A stretch of 64,000 bases of DNA. Origin: CAVZZV01 sp963779845. Its GTDB lineage: Bacteria; Bacteroidota; Bacteroidia; Bacteroidales; GCA-2748055. The notes beneath the pieces were generated by a model that worked only from the letters and a program-made list of their open reading frames with translations, had not been told where the DNA came from and did not search any database. Below, in pieces: positions 51,712 to 61,816 of the stretch. Within the stretch, counting starts at the first letter, position 1, and each line of letters starts with the position of its first letter. The stretch is taken from NCBI GenBank assembly GCA_963779845.1, contig CAVZZV010000002.1, forward strand, positions 1 through 64,000. The letters are read 5' to 3'. The position numbers and the translations under genes were made by a program.

Positions 51712-53424
51712 TTAAAAGTTAGCAACTATGCCAAAAGTGAAATTCTTTAAAATGGGATAATAATCTTTTAGCCCTGCATTAATTTCCGGATCCCATCCTT
51801 CTCTGTAACCGCTGAAGGTCAGCAGATTTTCAGCACTTACATTCAACTGCAAACTACTTAAGCCCAAAGTCCTCACTACCGATAAAGGCAGGGTGTAACC
51901 CAATTGTATGTTTCTTAATTTTATATATGACGCATTCAGTACCCAGTAATCTGACAAAACAGTATTTGGGGTACCAGTATTAGGTATCAACTCTAAGCGT
52001 GGATATTTCGCATTCGGGTTAGGGCTTTCTTGTGTCCATCGTTCATCAGCTTGCCAGCGCTGTACATTCCCATCCGAAAAAAAGAAAGCATACCCTGCGT
52101 TGTTGTTAAGCCGCCCTTGTACCCCTGCCACACCCTGAATTAACATGTTCAGGCTAAAACCTTTGTAATTTGCTCCGATGTTTAATCCAAAAGAGTAGTT
52201 TGGAAGGGTACTTCCCAGGATTTTTCGATCGTAAGCAGCATCTACCTTTCCATCAGGAACTCCTTCTGGTCCACTAATATCCTTATATTTAATGTCTCCA
52301 GGTTGTGGCAGAGGATTGATAGCTGACTGATTGCTGATTGCGGTATAACTGGCCACGTCCTCTTCATCCACGTATAAACCATCTGAAACATACCCGTAGT
52401 AATTCCACATGGGATATCCGATGAACAAACTGGAGCCATTCCCAATCATTCCGTTTGGTTGTGTCACGTTGGCCACCCCGAGATCCAATACTTCGTTATG
52501 TAAAATCGAGAAATTTGCAGCAAAGGAGTATTGAAAGTCACCTATGTTGTTGCGGTGATCGATTGTAAATTCCCATCCCCTGTTTTCCAGCGAACCGGAA
52601 TTGGTTTCCCCGATACTGAACCCCAAAACGTTTGACACACTTGCACTGGGCGACACCAGGATGTCATAGGTATATCGGTTGTAGTAGGTGGCACTCAAAT
52701 TCATTTTTCCGCTCCATAAACGGGCATCGAAACCCACATCGTAGCTGCGGGTAGATTCCCAGTGGATATTCTGATCAACCAATGTTGTACTGGCAACACC
52801 GGTATTAACACTATTTCCAAATCCATAATTATATCCGGTATTCAGGACTTCCTGATATGGGTAATTCCCAATATCCTGGTTTCCCAGTATGCCGTAGGAA
52901 GCCTTTAATTTTAGATCGTCCAGAAAATGGAAGCGGTCCTTCATGAATTTTTCTTCCGATATTCTCCAACCCACTGCTCCTGAAGGAAAAAAAGCGTATT
53001 TACTGTTGGCGGGAAAACGGGAAGACCCATCGTAGCGTAATACGCCTTCAAGCAAATAGCGATTGTCATAATTGTATTTTACCCTCCCAAAATAAGAATC
53101 TAAAGCAAATTCGTTTGCTGCTCCACTGTTAGTCTGCCCATCGGCGGAACCCGCATTTAAAACAGTAATGTTATTGCTTGGAAAGTCCAGTCGATTAGAG
53201 CCTACATTTTCATGATAATTGGCTTCAAAGGAATGGGCGGCCAACACATCAAAACGATGCTTGCCAAGATCTTTCTTATATTCCACCAATTGTTGTAATG
53301 TTTTATAACTATTAAAAATATTATTTACCGTCAAACTTGATGGCGTAAGAAAAACATTGTCATTGAGCCGTTGGGTTGCCTCAAATGCATCGTTCCTCCC
53401 GTTCAACTGGGTATATCCCGCCAA
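51712..53424 (-). CDS. SusC/RagA-type TonB-dependent transporter, C-terminal part
   Basis: The beta-barrel part of the SusC protein whose N-terminus is at 53381-55114. Frames join at about 53420, where one extra base lies. The corrected reading is VSLIAGYTQLNGRNDAF. It contains RYDGSSRFPANSKYAFFPSG, GWRISEEKFMKD and GFSLNMLIQGVAG, and ends YPILKNFTFGIVANF with an aromatic C-terminal residue. Confidence 0.93.
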   Translation of the reverse strand: MAGYTQLNGRNDAFEATQRLNDNVFLTPSSLTVNNIFNSYKTLQQLVEYKKDLGKHRFDVLAAHSFEANYHENVGSNRLDFPSNNITVLNAGSADGQTNSGAANEFALDSYFGRVKYNYDNRYLLEGVLRYDGSSRFPANSKYAFFPSGAVGWRISEEKFMKDRFHFLDDLKLKASYGILGNQDIGNYPYQEVLNTGYNYGFGNSVNTGVASTTLVDQNIHWESTRSYDVGFDARLWSGKMNLSATYYNRYTYDILVSPSASVSNVLGFSIGETNSGSLENRGWEFTIDHRNNIGDFQYSFAANFSILHNEVLDLGVANVTQPNGMIGNGSSLFIGYPMWNYYGYVSDGLYVDEEDVASYTAISNQSAINPLPQPGDIKYKDISGPEGVPDGKVDAAYDRKILGSTLPNYSFGLNIGANYKGFSLNMLIQGVAGVQGRLNNNAGYAFFFSDGNVQRWQADERWTQESPNPNAKYPRLELIPNTGTPNTVLSDYWVLNASYIKLRNIQLGYTLPLSVVRTLGLSSLQLNVSAENLLTFSGYREGWDPEINAGLKDYYPILKNFTFGIVANF

Positions 53425-55114
53425 TCAACGAAACTTTTAAATTTTTAAAAACATCCCAATCCAAGCGGGCATTACTGTTCAAATCTGTTGTTTTGTTTTT
53501 ATAAAAACCATCACTGGCCAATAACGAAACTGGTGTTCCTACCCCGGCTAATCCTAATCCATAATCCCCATTGCTCAATATCGCAGGATAAATTGCCGGA
53601 TACCTGAGCACCCAACCGATAATGCCTAAAGTCCCTTGTGCATTGCCAGGAACAGACCCGGGAGTATTTGGCTGGTTATCGAGTGCCTGAATACCGGACA
53701 ACCTGGTTGTCAATGTCAGGTTTTTTGCCAACTTAGAAGTAAGGTTAAGGCGTATGTTATATCGGTTGTAATCGTTCTTGTCAATAATACCATTTTGGTA
53801 CAAATATCCCATAGACAACAAATATTGCGTTTCACCCACTTTTTGTGAAATGGTGAGGTTGTGTGCCGTCTGAACGGAATTGTCTTTAAATATCTCATCA
53901 ATATAATCCACGTTTGGGTAATGATCCGGGTCGGAACCATCTTTAAATTTTTGGATTTCTTCATCGGTATAGCCTCCCGCTCCACCTCCGGTTGCTTCAT
54001 TTAACAATTCTGCATATTCCCACGAATCCACATACTTTGGAAATTTGGAAGGTCTTTGAACCCCAAAATGTGCATTGTAAGAGATTTTAATTTTTTCGCT
54101 TTTCCCGGATTTGGTAGTGATCAGGATCACACCATTGGCTGCACGTGACCCATAAATAGCTGCAGATGACGCATCTTTTAAAACCGATATTTTTTCCACA
54201 TCGTTTGGATCGATGTTGTCCATTGAATTGACGGGAATTCCGTCGACCAAGACTAAAGGTTCAGTTCCGGCTCCAAAAGAACCTACACCGCGAATCAGGA
54301 TGCTCCCTCCCGGTGCCCCTGGTTGTCCGGAACGCTGTATGACGGTTACTCCTGAAAGCTGCCCAGTTAGTGCTTGTCGCAACTGAGGAGTTGCCCTTTC
54401 ATTGATATTTTCGGCATTTATTTGAGAAACCGAACCAATAACATCGGCTCTCCTTTGGCTTCCATAACCAACCACTACCACTTCATCAATTGCCTTGAAA
54501 TCCGTGTTGAGTTGCACATCAATTTTTGACAGGTTATTTACCGATATTTCTTGTGTCTGCATCCCGATGAATGAAAAAACCAGCGTGGCATCGCCGGGCA
54601 CGTTGGCAAGCAAATAGTTCCCATCAGCATTAGTAATGGTGCCGCTGGAAGATCCTTTCACTTGAACAGTTACACCAGGAAGCGGTTGGCCGCTAGTGTC
54701 GGTAACTTTGCCGGAAACGGACTTTTGTTGTTGTTGATTTTGAGAAAGGAAAGAGGGAGCCAGGATAATTTTCCGGTCAATAATGGTGTAAACCACATCG
54801 GTTCCTCTAAAAAGCTTATCAAGTACTATATTAATCTTCTCGTTATTAGCAGAGAAAGAAACTTCGCGATCTATGTCAACTAGTTTTTCGTTGTAGAGAA
54901 AGAAAAACTCTGAGAGTTCTTCAATTTCGTCCATCGCTTCCACTAATCTGGTATTAGAAAAATTAAGTGAAAGCCTGGCCTTTTGAGAATAGGTATCATT
55001 TGCAAAAGCTTGAAGGACAGAAACGAGTAGCAAGAATAGAGTAATTCGCATAATTCTGAATGTTTTCATTAAATAATGGAAATCACATTCATAAAAAAGT
55101 CTTAGTTTTTTCAT
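53381..55114 (-). CDS. SusC/RagA-type TonB-dependent transporter, N-terminal part with STN domain
   Basis: The protein has a signal near residues 22-38, then an STN domain (about 50-110) that in FecA-type transducers contacts the FecR anti-sigma factor. A carboxypeptidase-D-like domain (SGKVTDTSGQPLPGVTVQVK), the TonB box (IDEVVVVGYGSQRR) and plug (LKDASSAAIYGSRAANGV) follow. The total joined length is about 1134 residues. It imports oligosaccharides across the outer membrane with SusD. The STN domain and upstream fecR and sigma genes make this a transcription-transducing SusC. The frame is lost near 53420. Confidence 0.94.
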   Translation of the reverse strand: MKKLRLFYECDFHYLMKTFRIMRITLFLLLVSVLQAFANDTYSQKARLSLNFSNTRLVEAMDEIEELSEFFFLYNEKLVDIDREVSFSANNEKINIVLDKLFRGTDVVYTIIDRKIILAPSFLSQNQQQQKSVSGKVTDTSGQPLPGVTVQVKGSSSGTITNADGNYLLANVPGDATLVFSFIGMQTQEISVNNLSKIDVQLNTDFKAIDEVVVVGYGSQRRADVIGSVSQINAENINERATPQLRQALTGQLSGVTVIQRSGQPGAPGGSILIRGVGSFGAGTEPLVLVDGIPVNSMDNIDPNDVEKISVLKDASSAAIYGSRAANGVILITTKSGKSEKIKISYNAHFGVQRPSKFPKYVDSWEYAELLNEATGGGAGGYTDEEIQKFKDGSDPDHYPNVDYIDEIFKDNSVQTAHNLTISQKVGETQYLLSMGYLYQNGIIDKNDYNRYNIRLNLTSKLAKNLTLTTRLSGIQALDNQPNTPGSVPGNAQGTLGIIGWVLRYPAIYPAILSNGDYGLGLAGVGTPVSLLASDGFYKNKTTDLNSNARLDWDVFKNLKVSLIGGIYPVEREERCI

Positions 55115-55158
55115 AAATTTGCAATATTAAAAGTTAAAAAATTTGAAAAAGTTTTTTG

Positions 55159-55189
55159 AAGGAAATCGTTGGCGCGATTTCCTTTTTTT
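55159..55189. terminator. Perfect 10-bp hairpin between fecR and susC
   Basis: AAGGAAATCG (55159-55168) and CGATTTCCTT (55175-55184) pair perfectly around a six-base loop, followed on the plus strand by a run of five more Ts. On the plus strand this looks like an intrinsic terminator, but no plus-strand gene precedes it. On the minus strand it lies in the 5' leader of susC, 45 bp before the ATG at 55114, without a good T run. It could act as an mRNA-stability or attenuation element. Confidence 0.45.
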
Positions 55190-55240
55190 GTTTAGTTATG
55201 GATCATCTCTTAATTTCATTTTACTTAAATTTTGTTTAGA

Positions 55241-56290
55241 TTAATAGCCTTTTTTCTTGTACAATATCACTTTCGTTTTCTGTATTGTTCCATCATCCAG
55301 TAGTTTTCGATCTGTAATCCGATATCCTATGGGTGAAGTCATACTCAAATAGCGAAGGACCTCTTCCAGAGAATCATCCTGAAAAGTTCCGCTGAAAACG
55401 TACTTTTCTAACTCCTTACCAACCAGCTCCAAATCCACATTATACCATCGTTCAATTCGTCGCGTAACTTCTGCCATTGGGTCACCCCGGAATACAAGTT
55501 TACCCTCTTTCCATGCAGAAAATTTTGAAGCGTCGGTTGCTTCAATATTAATAATTCCATCATTAAAAATCAATCGTTCATCAGGTTTCATTTCAATGGC
55601 TGTTGTTAGACCTGAAGTAGAAAATTCAACCTTCCCTTCTTCAAGTACAACCTCCAGGTATTCTTCTTCGGAATAAGAATTGAGGTTAAACTTTGTTCCC
55701 AACACCTTCACTTTTGAATCTCCAGCTGCTATTTCAAATGGATGTTCTGTATCATGTGCCACATCGAACCAGGCTTCTCCATTCAAAACAATTTGCCTAT
55801 TATTACTAAACGGAAGACTATAATCGAGAGAAGAGCCACTGTTTAGCCATCCTGTGGTGCCATCGGGCAAAGAAAAACTGAACCGTGAACCCAGTGGTGC
55901 AAACAAGGTAGATTTTACCGGACTTTCAGCTAAAATTGGTTCTTCCTGTTTTTGTTCCATAAACCCGATAGCACCGGCTATAAGTATGGGAATAAGCAAC
56001 ACAGCTGCTGCCACCGAGTACCAACGATAAATCTTTTTTACAATGGTTTGTTTTTTCTGATTTCCATTTTTATTAATGGTATGGTGAATGCGGTCAAGCA
56101 AATACGCAAGGTTATGATTTTCTTCAGGATGATTCTTCAGATATTCATCAAATTTCTTCTGTATCTGTTGTCTGAATTCGCTATTATCTTCATTATCCGT
56201 AAAGAGGGTCAAAATGTATTTTTCCTCCTCTGTATCGGAAAGTCCGTTACTGAACCGATCCAGTTTATCTATATCTTTTTGATTAAACAT
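55241..56290 (-). CDS. FecR-family anti-sigma factor
   Basis: A 349-residue single-pass inner-membrane protein: a cytosolic sigma-binding N-terminus (about 1-84), a membrane segment YSVAAAVLLIPILIAGAIGF, a periplasmic FecR domain (VLGTKFNLNSYSEEEYLEVV) and a C-terminal DUF4974-like region (YNVDLELVGKELEKYVFSG). It should hold the sigma factor at 56500 inactive until the SusC STN domain signals ligand arrival. It lies 210 bp downstream of the sigma gene and 126 bp upstream of susC. Confidence 0.93.
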   Translation of the reverse strand: MFNQKDIDKLDRFSNGLSDTEEEKYILTLFTDNEDNSEFRQQIQKKFDEYLKNHPEENHNLAYLLDRIHHTINKNGNQKKQTIVKKIYRWYSVAAAVLLIPILIAGAIGFMEQKQEEPILAESPVKSTLFAPLGSRFSFSLPDGTTGWLNSGSSLDYSLPFSNNRQIVLNGEAWFDVAHDTEHPFEIAAGDSKVKVLGTKFNLNSYSEEEYLEVVLEEGKVEFSTSGLTTAIEMKPDERLIFNDGIINIEATDASKFSAWKEGKLVFRGDPMAEVTRRIERWYNVDLELVGKELEKYVFSGTFQDDSLEEVLRYLSMTSPIGYRITDRKLLDDGTIQKTKVILYKKKGY

Positions 56291-56499
56291 TCACTTTTAT
56301 TTTAAAAATCCTCCTTGAAATACAGGAGGATTTTTTACTTAACTAACTAAACTATCACTATGAAAAAAATGTATAGTCTTCTACCTTATAACTAATATGC
56401 TCTCACTAATGAAATCTCACGTAAAAAATGAACTTTTTTTTCATTTCCAATGAAACCCACCACAAGTAGCGCATATACAGTCTTTTAAAATGGGTGTTT

Positions 56500-57087
56500 T
56501 TATTGAATAAAAATAGCGAAGAATAGTAAAAGGGCGAAATTCTTTTCGGATAAGTTTTTTCGTAAGAATTTAATAGTAGCTGATATTTGATTATCGACCG
56601 TTCCCGGAGCCAGGTTCATTTCATCTGCAATTTCCCGTGTACTTTTTCCCTCTTTCCGGCTTTTTATAAATATCACTTTTTGCTTTTCAGGAAGTTTATC
56701 AATCAACTTTTCAATTTGTTCAAGGGTTGATTTATATTCCAACTGGTCTTCCAAATTAACGGAAAGGTTTTCTTTAAACCCAATTTCATTTTGAAACTTT
56801 ACCTGGATTTGCTTTTTCCTGAAAAGCCCACACAGATTATGGTAAGTGATAGTAAAAAGATAAGATTTAAGGGAAAATTCTTTTTTTAGGTTAGCACGGT
56901 TTTCCCATATTTTGAGAAAAACATCCTGAACAAGCTCTTCTGTATATTCCTTCGACTTAAGATATTTTAAGGCGAATCCGAACAATCGGTCTCCGTACTT
57001 TCTAAAGATCTGGTCAAATGCTTCTATGTCTCCCTTTTGAAGCTTTTCGACCAATTCATAATCGGAATGATGTTCATATTTAGCCAT
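56500..57087 (-). CDS. ECF-type RNA polymerase sigma factor
   Basis: A 195-residue sigma-70 family protein. Region 2 is IFRKYGDRLFGFALKYLKSK then EELVQDVFLKIWENRANL. Region 4 is KLPEKQKVIFIKSRKEGKST with the helix-turn-helix IADEMNLAPGTVDNQISATI. It is typical of the Bacteroidota group paired with FecR and SusC and should drive the susCD operon. The last residues FALLLFFAIFIQ form a hydrophobic tail, frequent in this group. Confidence 0.95.
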   Translation of the reverse strand: MAKYEHHSDYELVEKLQKGDIEAFDQIFRKYGDRLFGFALKYLKSKEYTEELVQDVFLKIWENRANLKKEFSLKSYLFTITYHNLCGLFRKKQIQVKFQNEIGFKENLSVNLEDQLEYKSTLEQIEKLIDKLPEKQKVIFIKSRKEGKSTREIADEMNLAPGTVDNQISATIKFLRKNLSEKNFALLLFFAIFIQ

Positions 57088-57125
57088 TTAAGTTTAAATT
57101 TTCTAATACAAATATAAAGAAAAGA

Positions 57126-57263
57126 AATTTAAGGAAGATTTTTGAGATTGCAAAGGAGGAGTTAGGAGTTATTAAACTTCAAATCAAGGATATTGAAGAA
57201 AAACAAATACCTGAACTGCTGAAGAAACTGGAAAAAGCTGGTGCTCCGGCTATTATGGAATAG
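57126..57263 (+). pseudogene. C-terminal remnant of an unrecognised protein
   Basis: An open plus-strand stretch between the sigma gene and SGNH gene reads KEELGVIKLQIKDIEEKQIP, then ELLKKLEKAGAPAIME and a TAG. It has no start codon. The helical, charged Lys/Glu-rich C-terminus recalls the tail of BNR-repeat glycosidase-like secreted proteins, but this is uncertain. It lies opposite to the locus and may be debris from an earlier gene. Confidence 0.25.
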
Positions 57264-57275
57264 AGCCTGACAACT

Positions 57276-59769
57276 TTACTCACCAATGATTTCAAAGTAG
57301 CCAGAATCACCAGAAAACCTGACGCTGTTTTTTGATATATTCTCAGTTTCCACGGACAATCCGCCACTGCAAATAACCAAGGGTCTGGTCTTGAATGGTA
57401 AGCTAAATTCTACCACTTCTCCTCCTGCAGCCAGTCCGGTTATTCTACGTTCAGAATCATTATTCGAGCGTGAGTCATAACTAAATATGCCCAGTACATG
57501 AATTGGTTTCTGTTTGGCTTCTTATACGGACCTTATGTAATCCGAAACCCAGGTTCAGTATACCCTTCCGGTTCTCTAAAAAGTTGAGATTATTATCGGT
57601 ATCCACAAATCCAATATTGGTAGTCTGAGACAAGCTTAGCTCATCGTCGACATAGACTTCAAGTAACCCTCCCTCAGGATTATCTACATAAGCCACAGAT
57701 AGATCAGTTCCTAATACATCTATTTCAATAGATTTTCCGGGCATCAGTGTGATCATTTTCGATCCGTAAGGAGCACCCCATTCTGAGGAAAAATCTAAAA
57801 CTTTTACTCCTTTGATTTTCCAATTGAGATTATCCATTGGGAAAAACCGTCTATTGGGATTTATTTTGGAATCAACATAGGTCAATGTAGCGTTTGTACC
57901 TTTGATTTCAAGAATATGTCTGTCTCCAAGTCTACAGTGGCCATGTCTAAACATTGAATTCCGGAGGTCTCTATTGGGTAAGGATCGACGAGATTGCAAT
58001 TGGATTCCGTCAACGTAGGGTTCAGGAGGTTCATTATCTACTCTGCCCCAGCAATTAATGGCGTTATCTTCAAAAATAAACCTGTTTTTTCTTATTCTTG
58101 AGCTGGTGGAATCAAAGGTTACCATTTCTCCCTCCCAGCCATAAGTATTTTCATGAACTCGTTCAGGTAATTGAAGCTGAGCCTGTCCTGTTTCAATAGG
58201 ATCCCAACACTCGAAGGCTTTTTCAATTTGTTTAAACCAGAGATAATGGCCAGCAGCTTGTGGATGACCATCTGCCGGAACCAATGCATATCTGTTGCAC
58301 CATCGTACAAGGTCATCGAATGTTTTACTGAAGTCGATATATGGGATTTGATACCTTAAAGACAAGGCTTGTAAGTCCCCCGTATTCGGCGTATAAGATC
58401 CGAAATTTTGAAATTGGCAAAAAAGAAATTCTGTATTCGGATAATGGCTTTGAATCCATCTGATAGAACCCTCAAAAACAGCTACTTCATCGGGGGTATC
58501 CGTTTTTTCGTTTGCACCACTTCCGAAAATTACCAAATCAGGTCTGGGACCCTCTTGGCGGGCAAACAAGTCCGGGTATAGATCTTCCCATGAACTGCCT
58601 TCCTTGTGGCCATTAGCGTTTGGATCGGGAGGGATCGAAAGTGAGCAATATTTCTTTAAACCGGATTGAGCCTCTCCTACTGAAGAACCGCCACATGCCA
58701 TAAAATTAATACATATTTGATCGGCGGTAAGATTAAACTTTCGCATCAATTCAAGTTTTAACCTTCCCGCATAGGTAAAATAATGTCGCCATTGTCCGAA
58801 ATAACCTTCAAGATCAGGACGATTTACCATTGTCGCATTGAAAAGACCTTCTGCTAGGGGTTGTTTGAAAGTCTCTGATGATGGATCTTCATCATAAAGA
58901 TACATGGGTGGGTTGGCACTACCAATATCTATACTTGAGCCCATTACGATAATATGAATTGGCTCCCCTTTCCATAATTTCTGGATGGTCCTGGGTAGGT
59001 GTTTATAGTAACTGGTCATTTCTCTGGGCCCGGGTGTTTCAACGCTTCGGGGTCCCGTTAATGAAAGCTTTGGTGAGTATATGTAAACAGTATCTTCATT
59101 GTCAATATTCTCAAACTCTACCCTAATCCCAATGGTATTAATATCTGAGGAACTGGATATGTTTCCCACGGAAACTTTTCCTTCAATAACTGCATCTTCT
59201 ATTAAAATTGAGGTTTTGCCAGCATTTTCATTGGAGGCAATATATTCCTTGGCCACTACCAGCTCACCTCTTGAATGTCTTGGGAATGTATCCGAGCGGT
59301 CCATTCCAAAATCTTCTGGAATCCACTCCCCATCTTCGCTGTCCAACTTCATGAGCATTATCCTGGCCTTGATTTGATTTCCCTCCTTTTGATAGCCATG
59401 TACTGAAAGCCTCAGCTGATCATTGTGAGAAAGACCTGCTTCGGGTAGGGTAAAAAACTGCCAGATCTTTTTACCTGGCTGAATTGCAACAATATTATGA
59501 GTAGAAAAATCTGGGCGGATCATATCTGAAACATGTGATTCCCTTATAGTTTCTATGTCTCCCCACGATTCAGTATTCCAGAACGCTGTATTATGAGACG
59601 AAAAATTCCCAGGTTGCCCTTCGCGGTGATTGATAAAGGCATGAAAATCAAAGTTTGAATTCAGCAACAAATTTGCCGAATTGCTTTCAACCTGTGAGAA
59701 AGCTGGGAAGATAAAAATGAGTCCAATTATGGGAATCAATATCAGCTTTCTTAATTCTAATTCTTTCAT
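57276..59769 (-). CDS. Secreted SGNH/GDSL-type hydrolase with carbohydrate-binding-like domains (frameshifted)
   Basis: A protein of about 830 residues with signal LILIPIIGLIFIFPAFSQ. A beta-sandwich-like N-terminal region ends near residue 240. An SGNH core follows: block I HIIVMGSSIDIGSAN (GSS replacing GDS), block III VIFGSGANE and block V DGHPQAAGHYLWF, keeping Ser, Asn, Asp and His. The uncorrected frame ends at 57481. Removing one base near 57502 gives ETIHVLGIFSYDSRSNND and continues to the TAA at 57276. It probably removes acetyl or other ester groups from the glycan. It precedes the sigma gene. Confidence 0.75.
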
Positions 59770-59893
59770 AGAGTTTTATTTAAATACTTGTCTTTTAATT
59801 GCCTGGACTAAAAGGTGGGGATTCTGTTCCAAGATGAAATCAAAATTGTATGCACTTTGGACTCACTTTAATTATACACCACCTGAAAATCTA

Positions 59894-61271
59894 TTAAACA
59901 ATTACTGGATGATCCACAATCTCTTCTGTTGTCCTGTCCCAGTAAAGTTTTTTTCCTTCCCGATAAGCTTGTGTGGCCATAATGCTGGCTACAGAATGCC
60001 AGAAACCGGTATGAATGTTCCCATTGGGTACTTTACTTCTTTCCCTCATGCAATCAATCCAATTATCTAGGTGATATCTGCTGTTATCACTAACGTTAAC
60101 AGGGCCCATTTTCATCTCATATTCTTCGGTGGTTATGATTTCTGCTTTTCCACCTTTAACAGCCTCTTTCATACCTTCATAAAAATCAAAGCCACCTGGC
60201 AAGATGCTGATGCTCGGGAATAAAAAACCAGCGGGAACTACCTTCTCCTCCATGTGCGAACAAGGTTCCCTCTTTTCCCCGGATACAGGTGTAATCGCCA
60301 AATTTATTTGCATAATTTGAGGTGTAGGAATGTAAGAAACTTTGCATCGTCATAGATTGCCAGTGCCTGGAAGGTGTCAGGGTTTTGACGAATATCCGGC
60401 CAGCCAAATATTCCACCATTTGCTACCATCGAATCAGGAATAGCTGTATCTGTATAAAAATGAACTAATCCGCTGGCATGACTCATCCATTGTGAGGTAA
60501 TCCCGCCAGAATAATCACGAAATATCCTGAATTCAAAATATTTCCATGGATCGAACGGAACATAGGGCTTACCAAGAAGCCAGCGGTTCCAGTCGGTATC
60601 TTCTTCTCTTATAGCGGCAACATCCGGATCTTCGGAACATGCCAGCGGTGATCATTGTCATTCCAGACTTGTTCGATCTTTGTTATTTGTCCAAGTTTTC
60701 CTGAGCGAACAATTTCACGTACTTTCAATTGAATAGGATCGCTTACCCATTGCGAACCCAATTGTACCACCTGATTAGAAGCGAGAACAGCACTTCGAGC
60801 CAATTTTGCATCTTTCACATCGATAGCCATGGGTTTTTCACAATAACAATCTTTGCCTGCTTTTACTACCTCTGCCAATAGCTTTGCATGCTGAAAATCA
60901 CCTGTACCGATCATGACAGCATCAAGTGATGGCATGTTTAGCATTTCTTCTGAATATTTAAACTGTTTCACATCTGCCCCAAATAATTTTTTGCAATTGG
61001 CGGCAGCCTTTTCTTTATTGTTTTTCCAAATATCACATACGGCAACTACACCGAGGTTTTTGTCTTTCGCTGATGTGTTCACCATACTCTGATGCCCAGT
61101 GCTCCGGGAACCACAGCCCAAAAATCCAATATTAATCCGATCATTGGAACCAATAATTCGTTTATAGGAAACTGCGCTCATAGGCAACGCACCGGATGTA
61201 ACAGAGATGCCTGCTAAACCAGCTGCTGTTTTACCAATGAAATTTCTACGTGATACACTTTTTTTAGTCAT
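59894..61271 (-). CDS. Secreted Gfo/Idh/MocA-family oxidoreductase (three frameshifts)
   Basis: The protein begins MTKKSVSRRNFIGKTAAGLA, a twin-arginine signal (SRRNF). The NAD-binding Rossmann domain follows: NIGFLGCGSRSTGHQ, VVAVCDIW, and the EKP motif in CYCEKPMAIDVK. Coding then moves through three other frames. DPDVAAIREEDTDWNRWLLG begins after a missing base near 60630. SYTSNYANKFGDYTCIRGK follows one near 60335, and GGFDFYEGMKEAVKGGKAE follows an extra base near 60200. Each joint is one base, so the gene is probably whole (about 460 residues). The substrate is likely a sugar or inositol derivative. Confidence 0.78.
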
Positions 61272-61404
61272 CATGAGTGTATTTTTAATTAATTGGGTTC
61301 TGTCGCATCTTTTCAACAATCGACTAAAATACTAAATTAAATTTTAATCTATGTGAAATCCCCCCGAAAAAATGAGCCAGTCTAAAATGGATATTTTTTC
61401 TATG

Positions 61405-61450
61405 TGGAGCATATTGGAATCGAACCGATGACCTCTTGACTGCCAGTCAA
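61405..61450 (-). tRNA. 3' fragment of tRNA-Ala(GGC), truncated
   Basis: The minus strand reads the last 46 bases of a tRNA: part of the anticodon stem, loop CTGGCAG (anticodon GGC), variable loop, T arm ATCGGTTCGATTCCAAT, and acceptor strand ATGCTCC with discriminator A. U70 of the alanine identity pair is kept. One T-stem pair is mismatched. Positions 1-27 are absent; the DNA upstream is unrelated and AT-rich. Such 3' tRNA ends are typical attachment-site remnants of tyrosine-integrase islands, but no integrase gene is seen in the window. Confidence 0.75.
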
Positions 61451-61816
61451 ATTTATGTCTTTCCTATATTTTCCTATTCTTGGTTAATAATTGACTATCA
61501 GTAATAAAATGGATATGGGATTTATTTAAATGACACAACCCGATTCTCCCAAAAGTCCAACCCAGAAATACCGTTTAACAGCTAAAGGAAAGGAAGTAAA
61601 AATCCAATTAGAAAATAATTCGTCGAAATAATAGTGAGTATAAAAATTACCTGTGTTGGTGTTAAATTTTTAAAAAGTTTAACAGTAAATTACGGGAATC
61701 AAATCTTTTTGAAATAAGTCTGTACAAAAATAATAGTAACCTTTATTCCTGAACGAAATATTCCTTTTACCAAAAAGAAATCTCATCTACTTATTAATTT
61801 CCTGTGCATCAACATT
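61451..61816. other. AT-rich gap with a very short ORF
   Basis: About 365 bp beside the tRNA fragment. Near-direct repeats of TTTCCTAT occur at about 61461-61480, as might flank an integrase core site. A 33-residue plus-strand ORF at 61530-61631 starts MTQPDSPKSPTQKYRLTAKG; it is unrecognised and may be a remnant. Nothing else was seen. Confidence 0.35.

Noticed and set aside
53381..53424. Programmed frameshift in susC
   Set aside because: No slippery heptamer with downstream structure is apparent, and similar single-base joints occur in a dozen unrelated genes, pointing to sequence error.
59681..60070. Plus-strand ORF of 129 residues between the SGNH and dehydrogenase genes
   Set aside because: It overlaps the dehydrogenase coding region on the other strand and the composition is that of an antisense shadow.
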